Shown here: piece by piece, positions 18,668 to 29,351 of the stretch
Layout: every line of letters starts with the position of its first letter
Position numbering within the stretch: the stretch's first letter is position 1
NCBI RefSeq assembly: GCF_034048115.1
Contig: NZ_CP139145.1
Span: forward strand, 1,550,001 to 1,614,000
DNA length: 64,000 bases
Origin: Pseudarthrobacter sp. IC2-21
Lineage (GTDB): Bacteria > Actinomycetota > Actinomycetes > Actinomycetales > Micrococcaceae
Reading direction: 5' to 3'
Notes under the pieces: generated by a model
What the model was told of the DNA's origin: nothing
Seen by the model: the letters and a program-made list of their open reading frames with translations, nothing else
The model's database searches: none
Translations under genes and position numbers: made by a program

Positions 18668-19624
18668 ATGAACACCCAGACCCGTGAGACCACGTCCATG
18701 AGCGATGCCCAAAACAAGGCCGGCACGCTGATCGAGGCACTGCCGTGGATCCAGCGCTTCGCCGGCACCACCATGGTGATCAAGTACGGCGGCAACGCGA
18801 TGGTCAACGATGAGCTGCGACGGGCGTTCGCCGAGGACGTGGTGTTCCTGCACCACGTGGGCATCCATCCGGTGGTGGTTCACGGCGGCGGCCCCCAGAT
18901 TAACGCCATGCTGGCGCGGCTGGGCATCGAATCCGAGTTCAAGGGCGGCCTGCGTGTCACCACGCCCGAGGCCATGGACGTGGTCCGGATGGTCCTCACC
19001 GGCCAGGTGGGCCGTGAACTGGTTGGCCTGATCAACTCCCATGGACCCTACGCGGTGGGCATGTCCGGCGAGGACGGCGGTCTGCTCCGGGCCGTCCGCA
19101 CCGGAACCGTCATCGATGGCGAGGAGGTGGACCTGGGCCTGGTGGGCGAAGTGGTGGGTGTGAACCCCGAAGGCATCCGGGACATCCTGGCTGCCGGCCG
19201 CATCCCGGTCATCTCCACCGTGGCCCCGGAAATCGAATCAGAGGGCGTGGAGACGGCCGCCGGTGAAGTCCAGACCACGGGCCAGGTCCTCAACGTCAAC
19301 GCGGACACGGCCGCCGCCGCCGTGGCCGAAGCGCTCGGGGCCTCCAAACTGGTGATCCTCACCGACGTCGAAGGCCTTTACGCCGACTGGCCGGACAGGT
19401 CCTCGCTCATTTCCTCCCTGACGGCCTCCGAACTGCGCCGGCTCCTGCCGTCCCTTGAGTCCGGCATGATCCCCAAGATGGAAGCGTGCCTCAAAGCCGT
19501 CGAAGGCGGCGTGGAGCGTGCGCACATCGTGGACGGCAGGCTGCCGCACTCGATGCTCCTGGAAACCTTTACGACCGCCGGCATCGGCACGCAGGTCGTC
19601 CCTGACGAGGAAGTGAACGCATGA
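18668..19624 (+). CDS. argB: Acetylglutamate kinase
   Basis: This protein has 318 residues from the ATG at 18668 ([17 protein letters not shown]), with GGAGA 9 nt upstream. An internal ATG at 18698 is a possible alternative, and a longer upstream frame overlaps argJ. It phosphorylates N-acetylglutamate, usually the feedback-controlled step. The amino-acid-kinase fold shows [11 protein letters not shown] (nucleotide-binding Lys), HGGGPQIN and [29 protein letters not shown]. Its TGA overlaps the argD ATG. Confidence 0.95.
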   Translation: MNTQTRETTSMSDAQNKAGTLIEALPWIQRFAGTTMVIKYGGNAMVNDELRRAFAEDVVFLHHVGIHPVVVHGGGPQINAMLARLGIESEFKGGLRVTTPEAMDVVRMVLTGQVGRELVGLINSHGPYAVGMSGEDGGLLRAVRTGTVIDGEEVDLGLVGEVVGVNPEGIRDILAAGRIPVISTVAPEIESEGVETAAGEVQTTGQVLNVNADTAAAAVAEALGASKLVILTDVEGLYADWPDRSSLISSLTASELRRLLPSLESGMIPKMEACLKAVEGGVERAHIVDGRLPHSMLLETFTTAGIGTQVVPDEEVNA

Positions 19625-20880
19625 ACGAGCTCCAGCAAACCCCCGTAGCCGAGCTGGTGGAAACCTCGGGCCACACCAGCGGTGCCGAGTGGCTTTCGCG
19701 CTACTCCTCCTCCCTTATGGGCGTTTTTGGCACGCCGCAGCGTGTCCTGGTCCGGGGCGCCGGCTGCCTCGTGTGGGACGCGGACGGCAAGGAATACCTG
19801 GACCTGCTCGGCGGCATTGCCGTCAACGCCCTCGGCCACGCCAACCCGTTCGTGACCTCTGTGATCTCCAGCCAGCTGGCCACTTTGGGGCACGTCTCGA
19901 ACTTCTTTACCAGCCCGACGCAGATTGCACTTGCCGAGAGGCTGCTGGCCCTGGCGCACGCCCCGGCCGGCTCCAAGGTGTTCTTCGCCAACTCCGGCAC
20001 GGAAGCCGTCGAAGCCGCCTTCAAGCTGGCACGGCGGAACAACACCGGCCCCGGCGGCGCGCCCCGGACCAAGATCGTGGCCCTGGAAGGTGCCTTCCAC
20101 GGGCGCACCATGGGTGCCCTGGCCCTGACCGCGAAGGAAGCCTACCGGGCACCCTTCGAACCGCTGCCCGGCGGCGTGGTCCACATTCCGTTCGGGGATG
20201 TCGCAGCCCTCGAGGCCGCCGTCGACGAGTCCGTGGCCGCCGTCTTCCTGGAACCCATCCAGGGCGAGGCCGGGGTCCGGCCGCTCCCCGCCGGCTACCT
20301 CAAAGCAGCCCGGGATGCGACCGCCAAAGCCGGTGCCCTGCTCATACTGGACGAGGTCCAGACCGGGATCGGCCGCACCGGCAAATGGTTCGCCAGCGAG
20401 GACGCCGGCATCGTTCCGGACGCCATCACCCTGGCCAAGGGCCTCGGCGGCGGGTTCCCCATCGGCGCGCTGATCACCTTCGGGGAGCAGCCGTCGTCGC
20501 TCCTTGGCGCAGGCCAGCACGGCAGTACCTTCGGCGGGAACCCGGTGGCGACGGCCGCCGCCCTGGCCACGCTGCACGCCCTCGAAAGTCAGCGCGTGCT
20601 GGAAAATGTCGCGAAGGTGGGGGAGTACCTGCGCAGCGGGCTCGCCGATGTGGACGGCGTCACCGAAGTCCGCGGCGAAGGCCTGCTGATCGGCTTCGAC
20701 CTGGACGCCGACGTGGCACCTGCCGTGGTGGCCGCCGGCCTCGACGCCGGCTTCATCGTCAACAGCCCCGGCCCCCACACCATCCGGCTGGCCCCGCCGC
20801 TGGTCCTCACCACCGAACAGGCCGGCACCTTCCTCGCCGCCCTCCCGGACCTCCTCCAGACAGCTAAGGACGCTCAGTGA
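19621..20880 (+). CDS. argD: Acetylornithine aminotransferase
   Basis: This 419-residue class III PLP aminotransferase converts N-acetylglutamate semialdehyde and glutamate to N-acetylornithine and 2-oxoglutarate. Visible motifs are [18 protein letters not shown] (phosphate and cofactor contacts), [30 protein letters not shown] (PLP-ring Asp) and [16 protein letters not shown] with the Schiff-base lysine (about 280). The ATG overlaps the argB stop and the TGA overlaps the argF GTG, so the gene is coupled at both ends. Confidence 0.96.
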   Translation: MNELQQTPVAELVETSGHTSGAEWLSRYSSSLMGVFGTPQRVLVRGAGCLVWDADGKEYLDLLGGIAVNALGHANPFVTSVISSQLATLGHVSNFFTSPTQIALAERLLALAHAPAGSKVFFANSGTEAVEAAFKLARRNNTGPGGAPRTKIVALEGAFHGRTMGALALTAKEAYRAPFEPLPGGVVHIPFGDVAALEAAVDESVAAVFLEPIQGEAGVRPLPAGYLKAARDATAKAGALLILDEVQTGIGRTGKWFASEDAGIVPDAITLAKGLGGGFPIGALITFGEQPSSLLGAGQHGSTFGGNPVATAAALATLHALESQRVLENVAKVGEYLRSGLADVDGVTEVRGEGLLIGFDLDADVAPAVVAAGLDAGFIVNSPGPHTIRLAPPLVLTTEQAGTFLAALPDLLQTAKDAQ

Positions 20881-21905
20881 CCCCCGTAGTTTCAGCCGCC
20901 GCAGCACCCGCCACCACCCGCCACTTCCTGAAGGACACCGACCTCAGCCCGGCCGAACAGGCTGAAGTGCTCAACCTGGCCGTCCGGATGAAGGCGGCGC
21001 CCTACAGTGTGCAGCCGTTCGCGGCGGCGGGTAACGGCCGCAAGACCGTGGCCGTCATCTTCGACAAAACGTCCACGCGCACCCGGGTGTCCTTCGCCAC
21101 CGGCATCGCCGACATGGGCGGCAACGCGCTGATCATTAACCCGGGCGAGGCGCAGATCGGTCACAAGGAATCGGTGGAGGACACCGCCAAGGTCCTGGAA
21201 CGGATGGTCTCCACCATCGTCTGGCGTACCGGTGCCCATGCAGGCCTGGTGGCCATGGCGGAAAACTCCAAGGTGCCTGTCATCAATGCCCTGTGCGATG
21301 ACTACCACCCGTGCCAGCTCCTCGCCGACCTCCTGGCGGTCAAAGAGCATAAGGGCGAGCTCAAGGGCCTGACCATGGCCTACCTTGGCGATGCCGCCAA
21401 CAACATGGCCAATTCCTACCTGCTGGCGGGTGTCACCGCCGGCATGCATGTCCGCATAGCCGGGCCCGAAGGCTACCTTCCGGCGGCGGAAATTATCGCT
21501 GCCGCCGAGGAACGCGCCGCAGAGACCGGCGGGTCCGTGTTGGTCACCACCGACGCCGCAGCGGCCCTTGAGGATGCCGACGTCGTCGCTACAGACACCT
21601 GGGTCTCCATGGGGCAGGAAGCGGAAAAGGAAGCCCGGCTGCAGCTGTTCCGGGAGTACTCCGTCGATGAGGCGGCGATGGCACACGCGGCGGATGACGC
21701 CGTCGTGCTTCACTGCCTGCCGGCATACCGCGGCTACGAAATTTCGGCCGGTGTCATCGACGGGCCGCAGTCCATCGTCTGGGACGAAGCCGAGAACCGG
21801 CTGCACGCCCAGAAGGCGCTGATGGCGTGGCTGATGCACCGGTCCGGACTGGCATTCGTTGAGGGCCTCGCTCCGGTTGAGGGCACCGGGGAGAGCACGT
21901 TCTAG
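20877..21905 (+). CDS. argF: Ornithine carbamoyltransferase
   Basis: This 342-residue protein starts at a GTG overlapping the argD stop. It joins carbamoyl phosphate and ornithine to make citrulline. The carbamoyl-phosphate site STRTRVSF (about 62-69), the DDYHPCQLLADLL loop (about 140-152), the ornithine-binding DTWVSMGQE and the catalytic HCLPAYRG (about 279-286) are all present. Length is normal. Its TAG shares one base with the argR GTG. Confidence 0.96.
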   Translation: MTPVVSAAAAPATTRHFLKDTDLSPAEQAEVLNLAVRMKAAPYSVQPFAAAGNGRKTVAVIFDKTSTRTRVSFATGIADMGGNALIINPGEAQIGHKESVEDTAKVLERMVSTIVWRTGAHAGLVAMAENSKVPVINALCDDYHPCQLLADLLAVKEHKGELKGLTMAYLGDAANNMANSYLLAGVTAGMHVRIAGPEGYLPAAEIIAAAEERAAETGGSVLVTTDAAAALEDADVVATDTWVSMGQEAEKEARLQLFREYSVDEAAMAHAADDAVVLHCLPAYRGYEISAGVIDGPQSIVWDEAENRLHAQKALMAWLMHRSGLAFVEGLAPVEGTGESTF

Positions 21906-22435
21906 TGTCCGTTCCGTCCGCCGCGCCGGGCTCCAGCCCGGCCACCAAAACCGCCCGCCAGGCCCGCATCGCGGCCATCCTGACGGGTGAATCGGTGCGC
22001 TCCCAGGCGGAGCTCGCCGCGTTGCTGGCGGACGACGGCGTCCAGGTCACCCAGGCAACCCTGTCCCGGGACCTGGTGGAACTCGGCGCCGTCCGCGTCC
22101 GCGGCAAGGAGGGCGTGCTGGTCTACGCCGTCCCCGGCGAAGGCGGCGAACGGGCGGCCAAGAGCGGGGTGAGCCAGGAAATCCTGGACGCCCGGCTGGC
22201 CCGGCTATGCAGCGAACTCCTGGTCACCGCGGAGGCATCGGCGAACATCGCGGTGCTCCGGACCCCGCCGGGTGCCGCCAACTTCCTGGCCCTGGCCATC
22301 GACCACTCGGTGATGCCGTCCATCCTGGGGACCATCGCCGGTGATGACACCGTGCTGCTCGTGTCCCGGGACCCGCAGGGCGGCCAGGACCTGGCCGCCC
22401 GGTTCCTGCAGCTGGCCGAGGACGCGGCGCAATAG
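21905..22435 (+). CDS. argR: Arginine repressor
   Basis: This 176-residue protein has an N-terminal winged helix (about 18-85) with QATLSRDLVELGAVRVRGKEG, the ARG-box recognition region. A C-terminal hexamerisation and arginine-binding domain (about 100-176) carries the GTIAGDDTVLLV signature. With arginine bound, ArgR represses the arginine genes, most likely acting at the site upstream of argC and so on its own synthesis. A 57-bp gap with an AAGGAG site separates it from argG. Confidence 0.95.
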   Translation: MSVPSAAPGSSPATKTARQARIAAILTGESVRSQAELAALLADDGVQVTQATLSRDLVELGAVRVRGKEGVLVYAVPGEGGERAAKSGVSQEILDARLARLCSELLVTAEASANIAVLRTPPGAANFLALAIDHSVMPSILGTIAGDDTVLLVSRDPQGGQDLAARFLQLAEDAAQ

Positions 22436-22492
22436 TTTTCGCCCCATAAACTTGAAGACAAACCAAGAACCAAACAACTAAGGAGCATTTTC

Positions 22493-25131
<2,639 letters not shown>

Positions 25132-25136
25132 CCTGC

Positions 25137-25241
25137 CGACGCTCTCTCACTTAATGCGCCTTTTCCGGCAACGCTCTCTCACTTTCTTCAGGAAAGTGAG
25201 AGAGCGTTGCCGGTTTTCGCGCATTAAGTGAGAGAGCGTCG
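25137..25241. repeat. Two-tier nested palindrome of the CGCTCTCTCACTT element family; possible terminator
   Basis: Outer arms of 23 bp (25137-25159 with 25219-25241) and inner arms of 22 bp (25165-25186 with 25192-25213) are both perfect. They are separated by a 5-by-5 internal loop and closed by a 5-nt loop. Each of the four arms contains ACGCTCTCTCACTT or its complement. The element lies directly after argH and could terminate transcription. Related elements occur near 39167, 52390 and 54460. Confidence 0.85.
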
Positions 25242-25279
25242 GGCGTTGCGGGGCGGAGTCTCCCGGCTACCATTGCGGC

Positions 25280-25825
25280 ATGAGCGACGCCTTCCGCAGC
25301 CAACTCCGTGCCCTTCCTGACTTCCCCGAAAACCTGCCGGACTTCGACACCGCCACGGCACCCGCCGATCCGGTGGCGCTGTTCAAACTGTGGCTCGACC
25401 AGGCCCTGGCTGCCGGCGTGTTGCAGCCGCACGCCTGCAGCCTGGCCACCGCAGACCACAACGGCCAACCGTCCGCCAGGATGCTGATCCTGAAAGACAT
25501 CGACGACGACGGCTGGCACTTCGCGACGTCCCGCGCCTCCCGCAAAGGCCGGGAACTCGCGGCGAACCCGAAGGCGGCCCTGAACTTTTACTGGCCGCAG
25601 CTGGGCCGGCAGGTCCGGGTGGCAGGTCCCGTGGTTGAGCTGTCAGCCGAGGCGTCGGCGGCAGACTGGGACGCCCGGCCGGCGGCGGACGGCAGCCGCA
25701 ATCCCGATTGGCAGCTCTACGCGGTGGCGGCCACGGAACTGGAGTTTTGGCAGGCACGCCACGACCGGCCGCATATCCGCCACCGCTTCGTTAACCCGCT
25801 TCCCGGGCCAGCAGGCTCTTCTTAA
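25280..25825 (+). CDS. Pyridoxamine 5'-phosphate oxidase family protein (PdxH-like)
   Basis: This 181-residue flavin-binding split-barrel protein has a PdxH-like core: PSARMLILKDIDDDGWHFATSRASRKGRELAANPKAALNFYWPQLGRQVRVAGPV (about 56-112), which contains the FMN-contacting Arg, Lys and Ser-Arg-Lys residues. The family oxidises pyridoxamine/pyridoxine 5'-phosphate or reduces other substrates with FMN. It is shorter than PdxH (about 215) and its C-terminal end (RHRFVNPLPGPAGSS) deviates, so true PLP synthesis is uncertain. Its 3' end overlaps the convergent ogt gene by 35 bp. Confidence 0.8.
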   Translation: MSDAFRSQLRALPDFPENLPDFDTATAPADPVALFKLWLDQALAAGVLQPHACSLATADHNGQPSARMLILKDIDDDGWHFATSRASRKGRELAANPKAALNFYWPQLGRQVRVAGPVVELSAEASAADWDARPAADGSRNPDWQLYAVAATELEFWQARHDRPHIRHRFVNPLPGPAGSS

Positions 25826-26285
25826 TTGCCAGGCCCCAGCGGAAACCCCCCAAGGTCCCGTCCGTACGGATCACACGGTGGCACGGCACAAACAAGGCCG
25901 CCGCATTAAAAGCGCAGGCGCTGGCGGCAGCCCGGACTGCCTTGGAATTCCCCGACAGCTCGGCGTACTCGGTGTAGGTCACCGGGAACCCCGGACGGAC
26001 CGTCCGCAGCACATCCCAGGCGTGGGCCCGGAACGGCCCGGATTTCTGCAGTACGGGTATAGCCATGGCCGGCGCGGGGTCGCCCGCATAGAAGGCCTCC
26101 ACCGCCCGGGAAATCGGCCCGAGGCCGGTCACCGTTTCCGCCTCGGCCGGGCGCAGCTGTGGGTGGATCTGCCCGGTCAGCTCGCCGGGTTCTGCGGTCC
26201 AGCCGGACGCCAGGACCACGCCGTCCTGCGCGAGGATGGTGAACGGACCGTCCGGGGTGGACATCGTCAACAGCTGGGCTTTCAT
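25791..26285 (-). CDS. ogt: Methylated-DNA--protein-cysteine methyltransferase
   Basis: This protein has 164 residues from the ATG at 26285 (MKAQLLTMSTPDGPFTILAQDG). The active-site motif PCHRVI, with the methyl-accepting Cys, lies near residue 133, preceded by the helix-turn-helix region AVRAAASACAFNAAALFV. It removes O6-methylguanine lesions by suicidal transfer. Its ATG overlaps the TGA of the upstream Ada-AlkA gene (ATGA), so the pair is translationally coupled and together supplies the parts of a complete Ada response. Confidence 0.92.
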   Translation of the reverse strand: MKAQLLTMSTPDGPFTILAQDGVVLASGWTAEPGELTGQIHPQLRPAEAETVTGLGPISRAVEAFYAGDPAPAMAIPVLQKSGPFRAHAWDVLRTVRPGFPVTYTEYAELSGNSKAVRAAASACAFNAAALFVPCHRVIRTDGTLGGFRWGLAIKKSLLAREAG

Positions 26286-27799
26286 GGCATCACTTTCTCT
26301 GGAATGTGCGGTTCGCGGCTGAAGGGCTTCGACGACCCCGCCGCACGCCACAGGTGCATCGTGGCGTAGGAACGCCACGGGCTGACCTCGCGGAAATCCG
26401 GCGACAGGGTGCCGGCCGGGGCCGGATCAGTCCCCGGAGGGGTTCCCGGCTCGAGGGCACGGATGCCGTTGCGCACGGCGGCGTCGTTGGCCAGGAACAC
26501 GTCCGGGGCGCCGAGGACACGCATGGCCACGTAGCCTACCGTCCAGGGCCCCACCCCGGGCAGCGGCAGCAGTTTTGCTTCGAGCCCGGGCAGGTCGTCG
26601 CCGTAGCCGAAATCCAGTTCACCGCCTGCCAGGGCGGACGCGGCGGACCGAAGGGCGTCGATCCGGCGTTGCGGACCGCGCAGCAGCGAGTAACCTGACT
26701 CGGCGATCTCGGCCGGAGAGGGGAACAGCCGGTCGAGCCCGTCGCCGGGGACCAGGCTGGGGCCTCCGACGGCGGACAGTTGCGTCAGTGCCGTCCGGGC
26801 CGCGGCCACGGTGACCTGCTGTCCGATCATGGCCCGGACCAGGAGTTCCTGCGGGTCCACAGCGCCCGGCATCCGCATGCCGGGGGCTCGCGCCGCTGCG
26901 GCGGCAAGGCGTGGATCAGCAGCCAACGCAGTGTCGATCGCGACGGGGTCGGCGTCGAGATCGAACAGCCGGCGCACCCTGCTCAGCAGCGCTGGCAGGT
27001 CCCGCAGGTCCACCGCGCCGATGGTGAGGGTCAGCGGCCGCCCGGGCGCGTCGTCGTCGTAAGTCACATGGAAGCGGGCCTCACCGTGGGGGAGCCGCAG
27101 GGTGCGGGCGTACGACGTCGGTGTCCCCGCTTCGATCCCGGGAATCGCCCTGACCGCGAGGAAGGAGAAGATGGCGGGATCAAACGGTTCGCGGTAAGGG
27201 AGGCTGAGCGTCAGTGCGGTCGCGGCGGCAGCCGCCGGATGGTGCCGCGCCGTGGCCCGGAGGGCTGTCGGGGTCATGGCGAACACCTCCACCATGGTGT
27301 CGTTGAACTGCCGGACACTGCTGAAGCCGGATGCGAAGGCGATGTCCGCCAGCTTCATGGACGTGGAGACCAGCAGCGTGCGTGCCGTCTGCGCACGGCT
27401 GGCCCGGGCCAGGGACAGCGGACCGGCGCCGAGTTCCTGGCCGAGGATCCGGTTCAGTTGGCGGGCAGAATACCCCAGCCGGGCCGCCAGGCCTTCCACG
27501 CCCTCGCGGTTGATCACGCCGTCATTGATCAGTCGCATCGCCCGGCCGGCCAGGTCCTGCCTGACATTCCAGGCGGGCGTCCCGGGAACCGCTTCAGGGA
27601 GGCACCGTTTGCAGGCCCGGTAGCCGGCTTCGTGCGCCGCAGCGGACGTTTCGTAGAACGTGACGTTGGCCGCTTTGGGGGTCCGGGCCGGGCAGGACGG
27701 GCGGCAATAGATGCCCGTGGTCCGGACAGCGGTGTAGAACTGCCCGTCGAAACGGGTGTCCCGCGCGTCGATGGCGCGGTAGCGCTGCCAGAAGTCCAT
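26282..27799 (-). CDS. Ada-type zinc domain / AraC regulator / AlkA DNA glycosylase fusion
   Basis: This protein has 505 residues from the ATG at 27799 (MDFWQRYRAIDARDTRFDG). The Ada metal-binding domain has Cys32, Cys36, Cys63 and Cys66; one of these is the phosphotriester methyl acceptor in Ada proteins. An AraC-type double helix-turn-helix covers about 85-180, an AlkA N-terminal domain about 195-305, and a helix-hairpin-helix glycosylase about 310-490, with LPGVGPWTVGYVAM and catalytic Asp439 in FLANDAAV. It thus senses methylation, activates transcription and excises 3-methyladenine-type bases. The O6-methylguanine transferase part of E. coli Ada is the separate ogt gene downstream. Confidence 0.92.
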   Translation of the reverse strand: MDFWQRYRAIDARDTRFDGQFYTAVRTTGIYCRPSCPARTPKAANVTFYETSAAAHEAGYRACKRCLPEAVPGTPAWNVRQDLAGRAMRLINDGVINREGVEGLAARLGYSARQLNRILGQELGAGPLSLARASRAQTARTLLVSTSMKLADIAFASGFSSVRQFNDTMVEVFAMTPTALRATARHHPAAAAATALTLSLPYREPFDPAIFSFLAVRAIPGIEAGTPTSYARTLRLPHGEARFHVTYDDDAPGRPLTLTIGAVDLRDLPALLSRVRRLFDLDADPVAIDTALAADPRLAAAAARAPGMRMPGAVDPQELLVRAMIGQQVTVAAARTALTQLSAVGGPSLVPGDGLDRLFPSPAEIAESGYSLLRGPQRRIDALRSAASALAGGELDFGYGDDLPGLEAKLLPLPGVGPWTVGYVAMRVLGAPDVFLANDAAVRNGIRALEPGTPPGTDPAPAGTLSPDFREVSPWRSYATMHLWRAAGSSKPFSREPHIPEKVMP

Positions 27800-27864
27800 T
27801 CCCCTATCCTGCCAGCCCGGCATGGGCACTGCTAGCGGAAATCGGACACGGCCGTTGTCTTCGG

Positions 27865-27870
27865 TAGAGT
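27865..27870 (+). promoter_or_regulatory. Probable leaderless -10 of mpg
   Basis: TAGAGT at 27865-27870 is followed by 6 nt and then the mpg ATG at 27877. No ribosome-binding sequence fits in that space, so transcription probably starts at or next to the start codon. Confidence 0.45.
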
Positions 27871-27876
27871 CAGTGC

Positions 27877-28554
27877 ATGGCCGTGATCAACAGCGTTCAC
27901 TCCGGGCCGGAGCGTTCCCCGGAGCAGCTCCGTGAGCAGCTCCGTGAGCTGCTCTCGGGTGATGCCCGGAAGGTCGCGCCCCTGCTGCTGGGGTCCGTCC
28001 TGAGCCACAACAGCCACGAGGGAACGGTGTCGGTGCGGATCACCGAGCTGGAGGCGTACATGGGCCCGGGGGACTCGCTGCACCCGGACCCCGGATCACA
28101 TACGTTCCGCGGCCCAACGGCCCGGAACGCCCCGATGTTCGGTCCGGCCGGCCACCTCTACGTCTATTTCACGTATGGCATGCACTACTGCGCCAACATC
28201 GTCTGCGGGCCGGCCGGCACAGCGTCCGCGGTGCTGTTGCGTGCGGGGGAAGTGGTGGAAGGGCGGCACTTGGCGCAGGTGCGGCGGCCGACGTCGAAAT
28301 CACCGCGTGACCTGGCGAGCGGTCCCGCGCGGCTCGCCACAGCCCTGGCCCTCACCACCGCGGACAGCGGACGCGACGCGCTGGTGGAGCCGTTCAGGCT
28401 GCGGCTGCCCTCGGCGCCAGCCCGCACCTACAGTTCGGGGCCCCGTGTAGGGGTCTCCGGCGATGGCGGTTCCGCAGACTACCCGTGGCGTTTCTGGCTG
28501 CCGGGGGATGACACGGTGTCCCGCTACAAGGCCGCGAAGGTGCGGCGGCCATAA
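27877..28554 (+). CDS. mpg: DNA-3-methyladenine glycosylase (AAG/Mpg family)
   Basis: This 225-residue single-domain glycosylase removes alkylated and deaminated purines. ITELEAYMGPGDSLHPDPGSHTFRGPTARNAPMFGPAGHLYVYFTYGMHYCANIV contains the family hallmarks, with the ETEAY-like catalytic Glu (here ELEAY) and the YFTYGMHYC motif. Residues about 11-25 contain a short Glu-Gln-Leu-Arg repeat. It is divergent from the Ada-AlkA/ogt pair across 77 bp and overlaps the convergent GNAT gene by 31 bp. Confidence 0.93.
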   Translation: MAVINSVHSGPERSPEQLREQLRELLSGDARKVAPLLLGSVLSHNSHEGTVSVRITELEAYMGPGDSLHPDPGSHTFRGPTARNAPMFGPAGHLYVYFTYGMHYCANIVCGPAGTASAVLLRAGEVVEGRHLAQVRRPTSKSPRDLASGPARLATALALTTADSGRDALVEPFRLRLPSAPARTYSSGPRVGVSGDGGSADYPWRFWLPGDDTVSRYKAAKVRRP

Positions 28555-29195
28555 GTTGGGGTGCCGGGACGGCTTCCGGCCAGGGCTCCAGCACGGTTGC
28601 CCGGTGCGTCGCACTCCTGCGCGAACGGCGCCAGCCGATCCTGAAGGCCGCGCTGCACGCACAGCCATTCCGGCTGCAGGATCGAGAACACCGCAGAGTC
28701 CGCACGGGTGCCGTCGGGCGCGGTGCGGTGACTTCGGAGCACACCCTCGAACGTGGCCCCGAGCCGTTCGATGGCTGCGGCGCTGCGCAGGTTGCGCGCG
28801 TCGCACCGGAAGGCGACCCGCTGAACGCGGAGGACCTCAAACGCAAAGGCAAGCAGGGCGTACTTGCTGGCCGGGTTGACGTGGGTGCCCCAGAACTGCC
28901 GGCCAAAGAACGTTCCGCCCACCTCGGCGCGCTGCTGTCCGGCGTCGAAGGCGTTGAGCGCGGTGGTGCCCAGGATCGCACCGGTCCGCTGGTCTGTCAC
29001 GGCAAAGGCAAGGCTGGCGGGATCGGATATTTTGGCTTCAAGCAGGGCCCTGAGCTCCGGGGCAGTGGCCGGCAGCGGCGCGGCCATCCCGGCCCACATC
29101 GTGGCATCCACGAAGTCGTACAGGGCGTGGGCATGCTCCTGCGCCAGCGGGATAAGGGAGAGTCCGTAGCTGGTCAGGACTGTCTCGTGATGCAT
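28524..29195 (-). CDS. GNAT family N-acetyltransferase (RimJ/RimL-like)
   Basis: This 223-residue protein starts at 29195 (MHHETVLTSYGLSLIPLAQEHAHALYDF). It shows the RimJ/RimL-type acetyltransferase 3 pattern: LAFAVTDQRTGAILGTTALNAFDAGQQRAEVGGTFFGRQFWGTHVNPASKYALLAFAFEVLRVQRVAFRCDARNLRSAAAIERLGATFEGVLRSHRTAPDG. The family uses acetyl-CoA to modify N-termini, amino groups or small molecules; the substrate is unknown. The last about 50 residues are low-similarity and overlap mpg. Confidence 0.85.
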   Translation of the reverse strand: MHHETVLTSYGLSLIPLAQEHAHALYDFVDATMWAGMAAPLPATAPELRALLEAKISDPASLAFAVTDQRTGAILGTTALNAFDAGQQRAEVGGTFFGRQFWGTHVNPASKYALLAFAFEVLRVQRVAFRCDARNLRSAAAIERLGATFEGVLRSHRTAPDGTRADSAVFSILQPEWLCVQRGLQDRLAPFAQECDAPGNRAGALAGSRPGTPTYGRRTFAAL

Positions 29196-29311
29196 TGCAG
29201 TATTGAATCAGTCCGGGGCCTGCGCCGAAACAGATGGAGGCAACCGGAAAAGTGAACAGTGGATGACATCGGGGGTGTGCGGTCAGGCGGGCACGTTAAC
29301 CGAAATGGTTG

Positions 29312-29317
29312 TAGAAT
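29312..29317 (+). promoter_or_regulatory. Putative -10 element upstream of helD
   Basis: TAGAAT lies 34 nt before the helD ATG at 29352, which has its own AGGGGA ribosome site. No strong -35 is seen. Confidence 0.35.
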
Positions 29318-29351
29318 GGACGGTCTGTCTTTTGCGATAGGGGAACGTTTA

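Noticed and set aside
29200-29351. Rifamycin-associated element that would make HelD a HelR-type resistance factor
   Set aside because: No sequence resembling the known element was recognised, so the call stays with general HelD.
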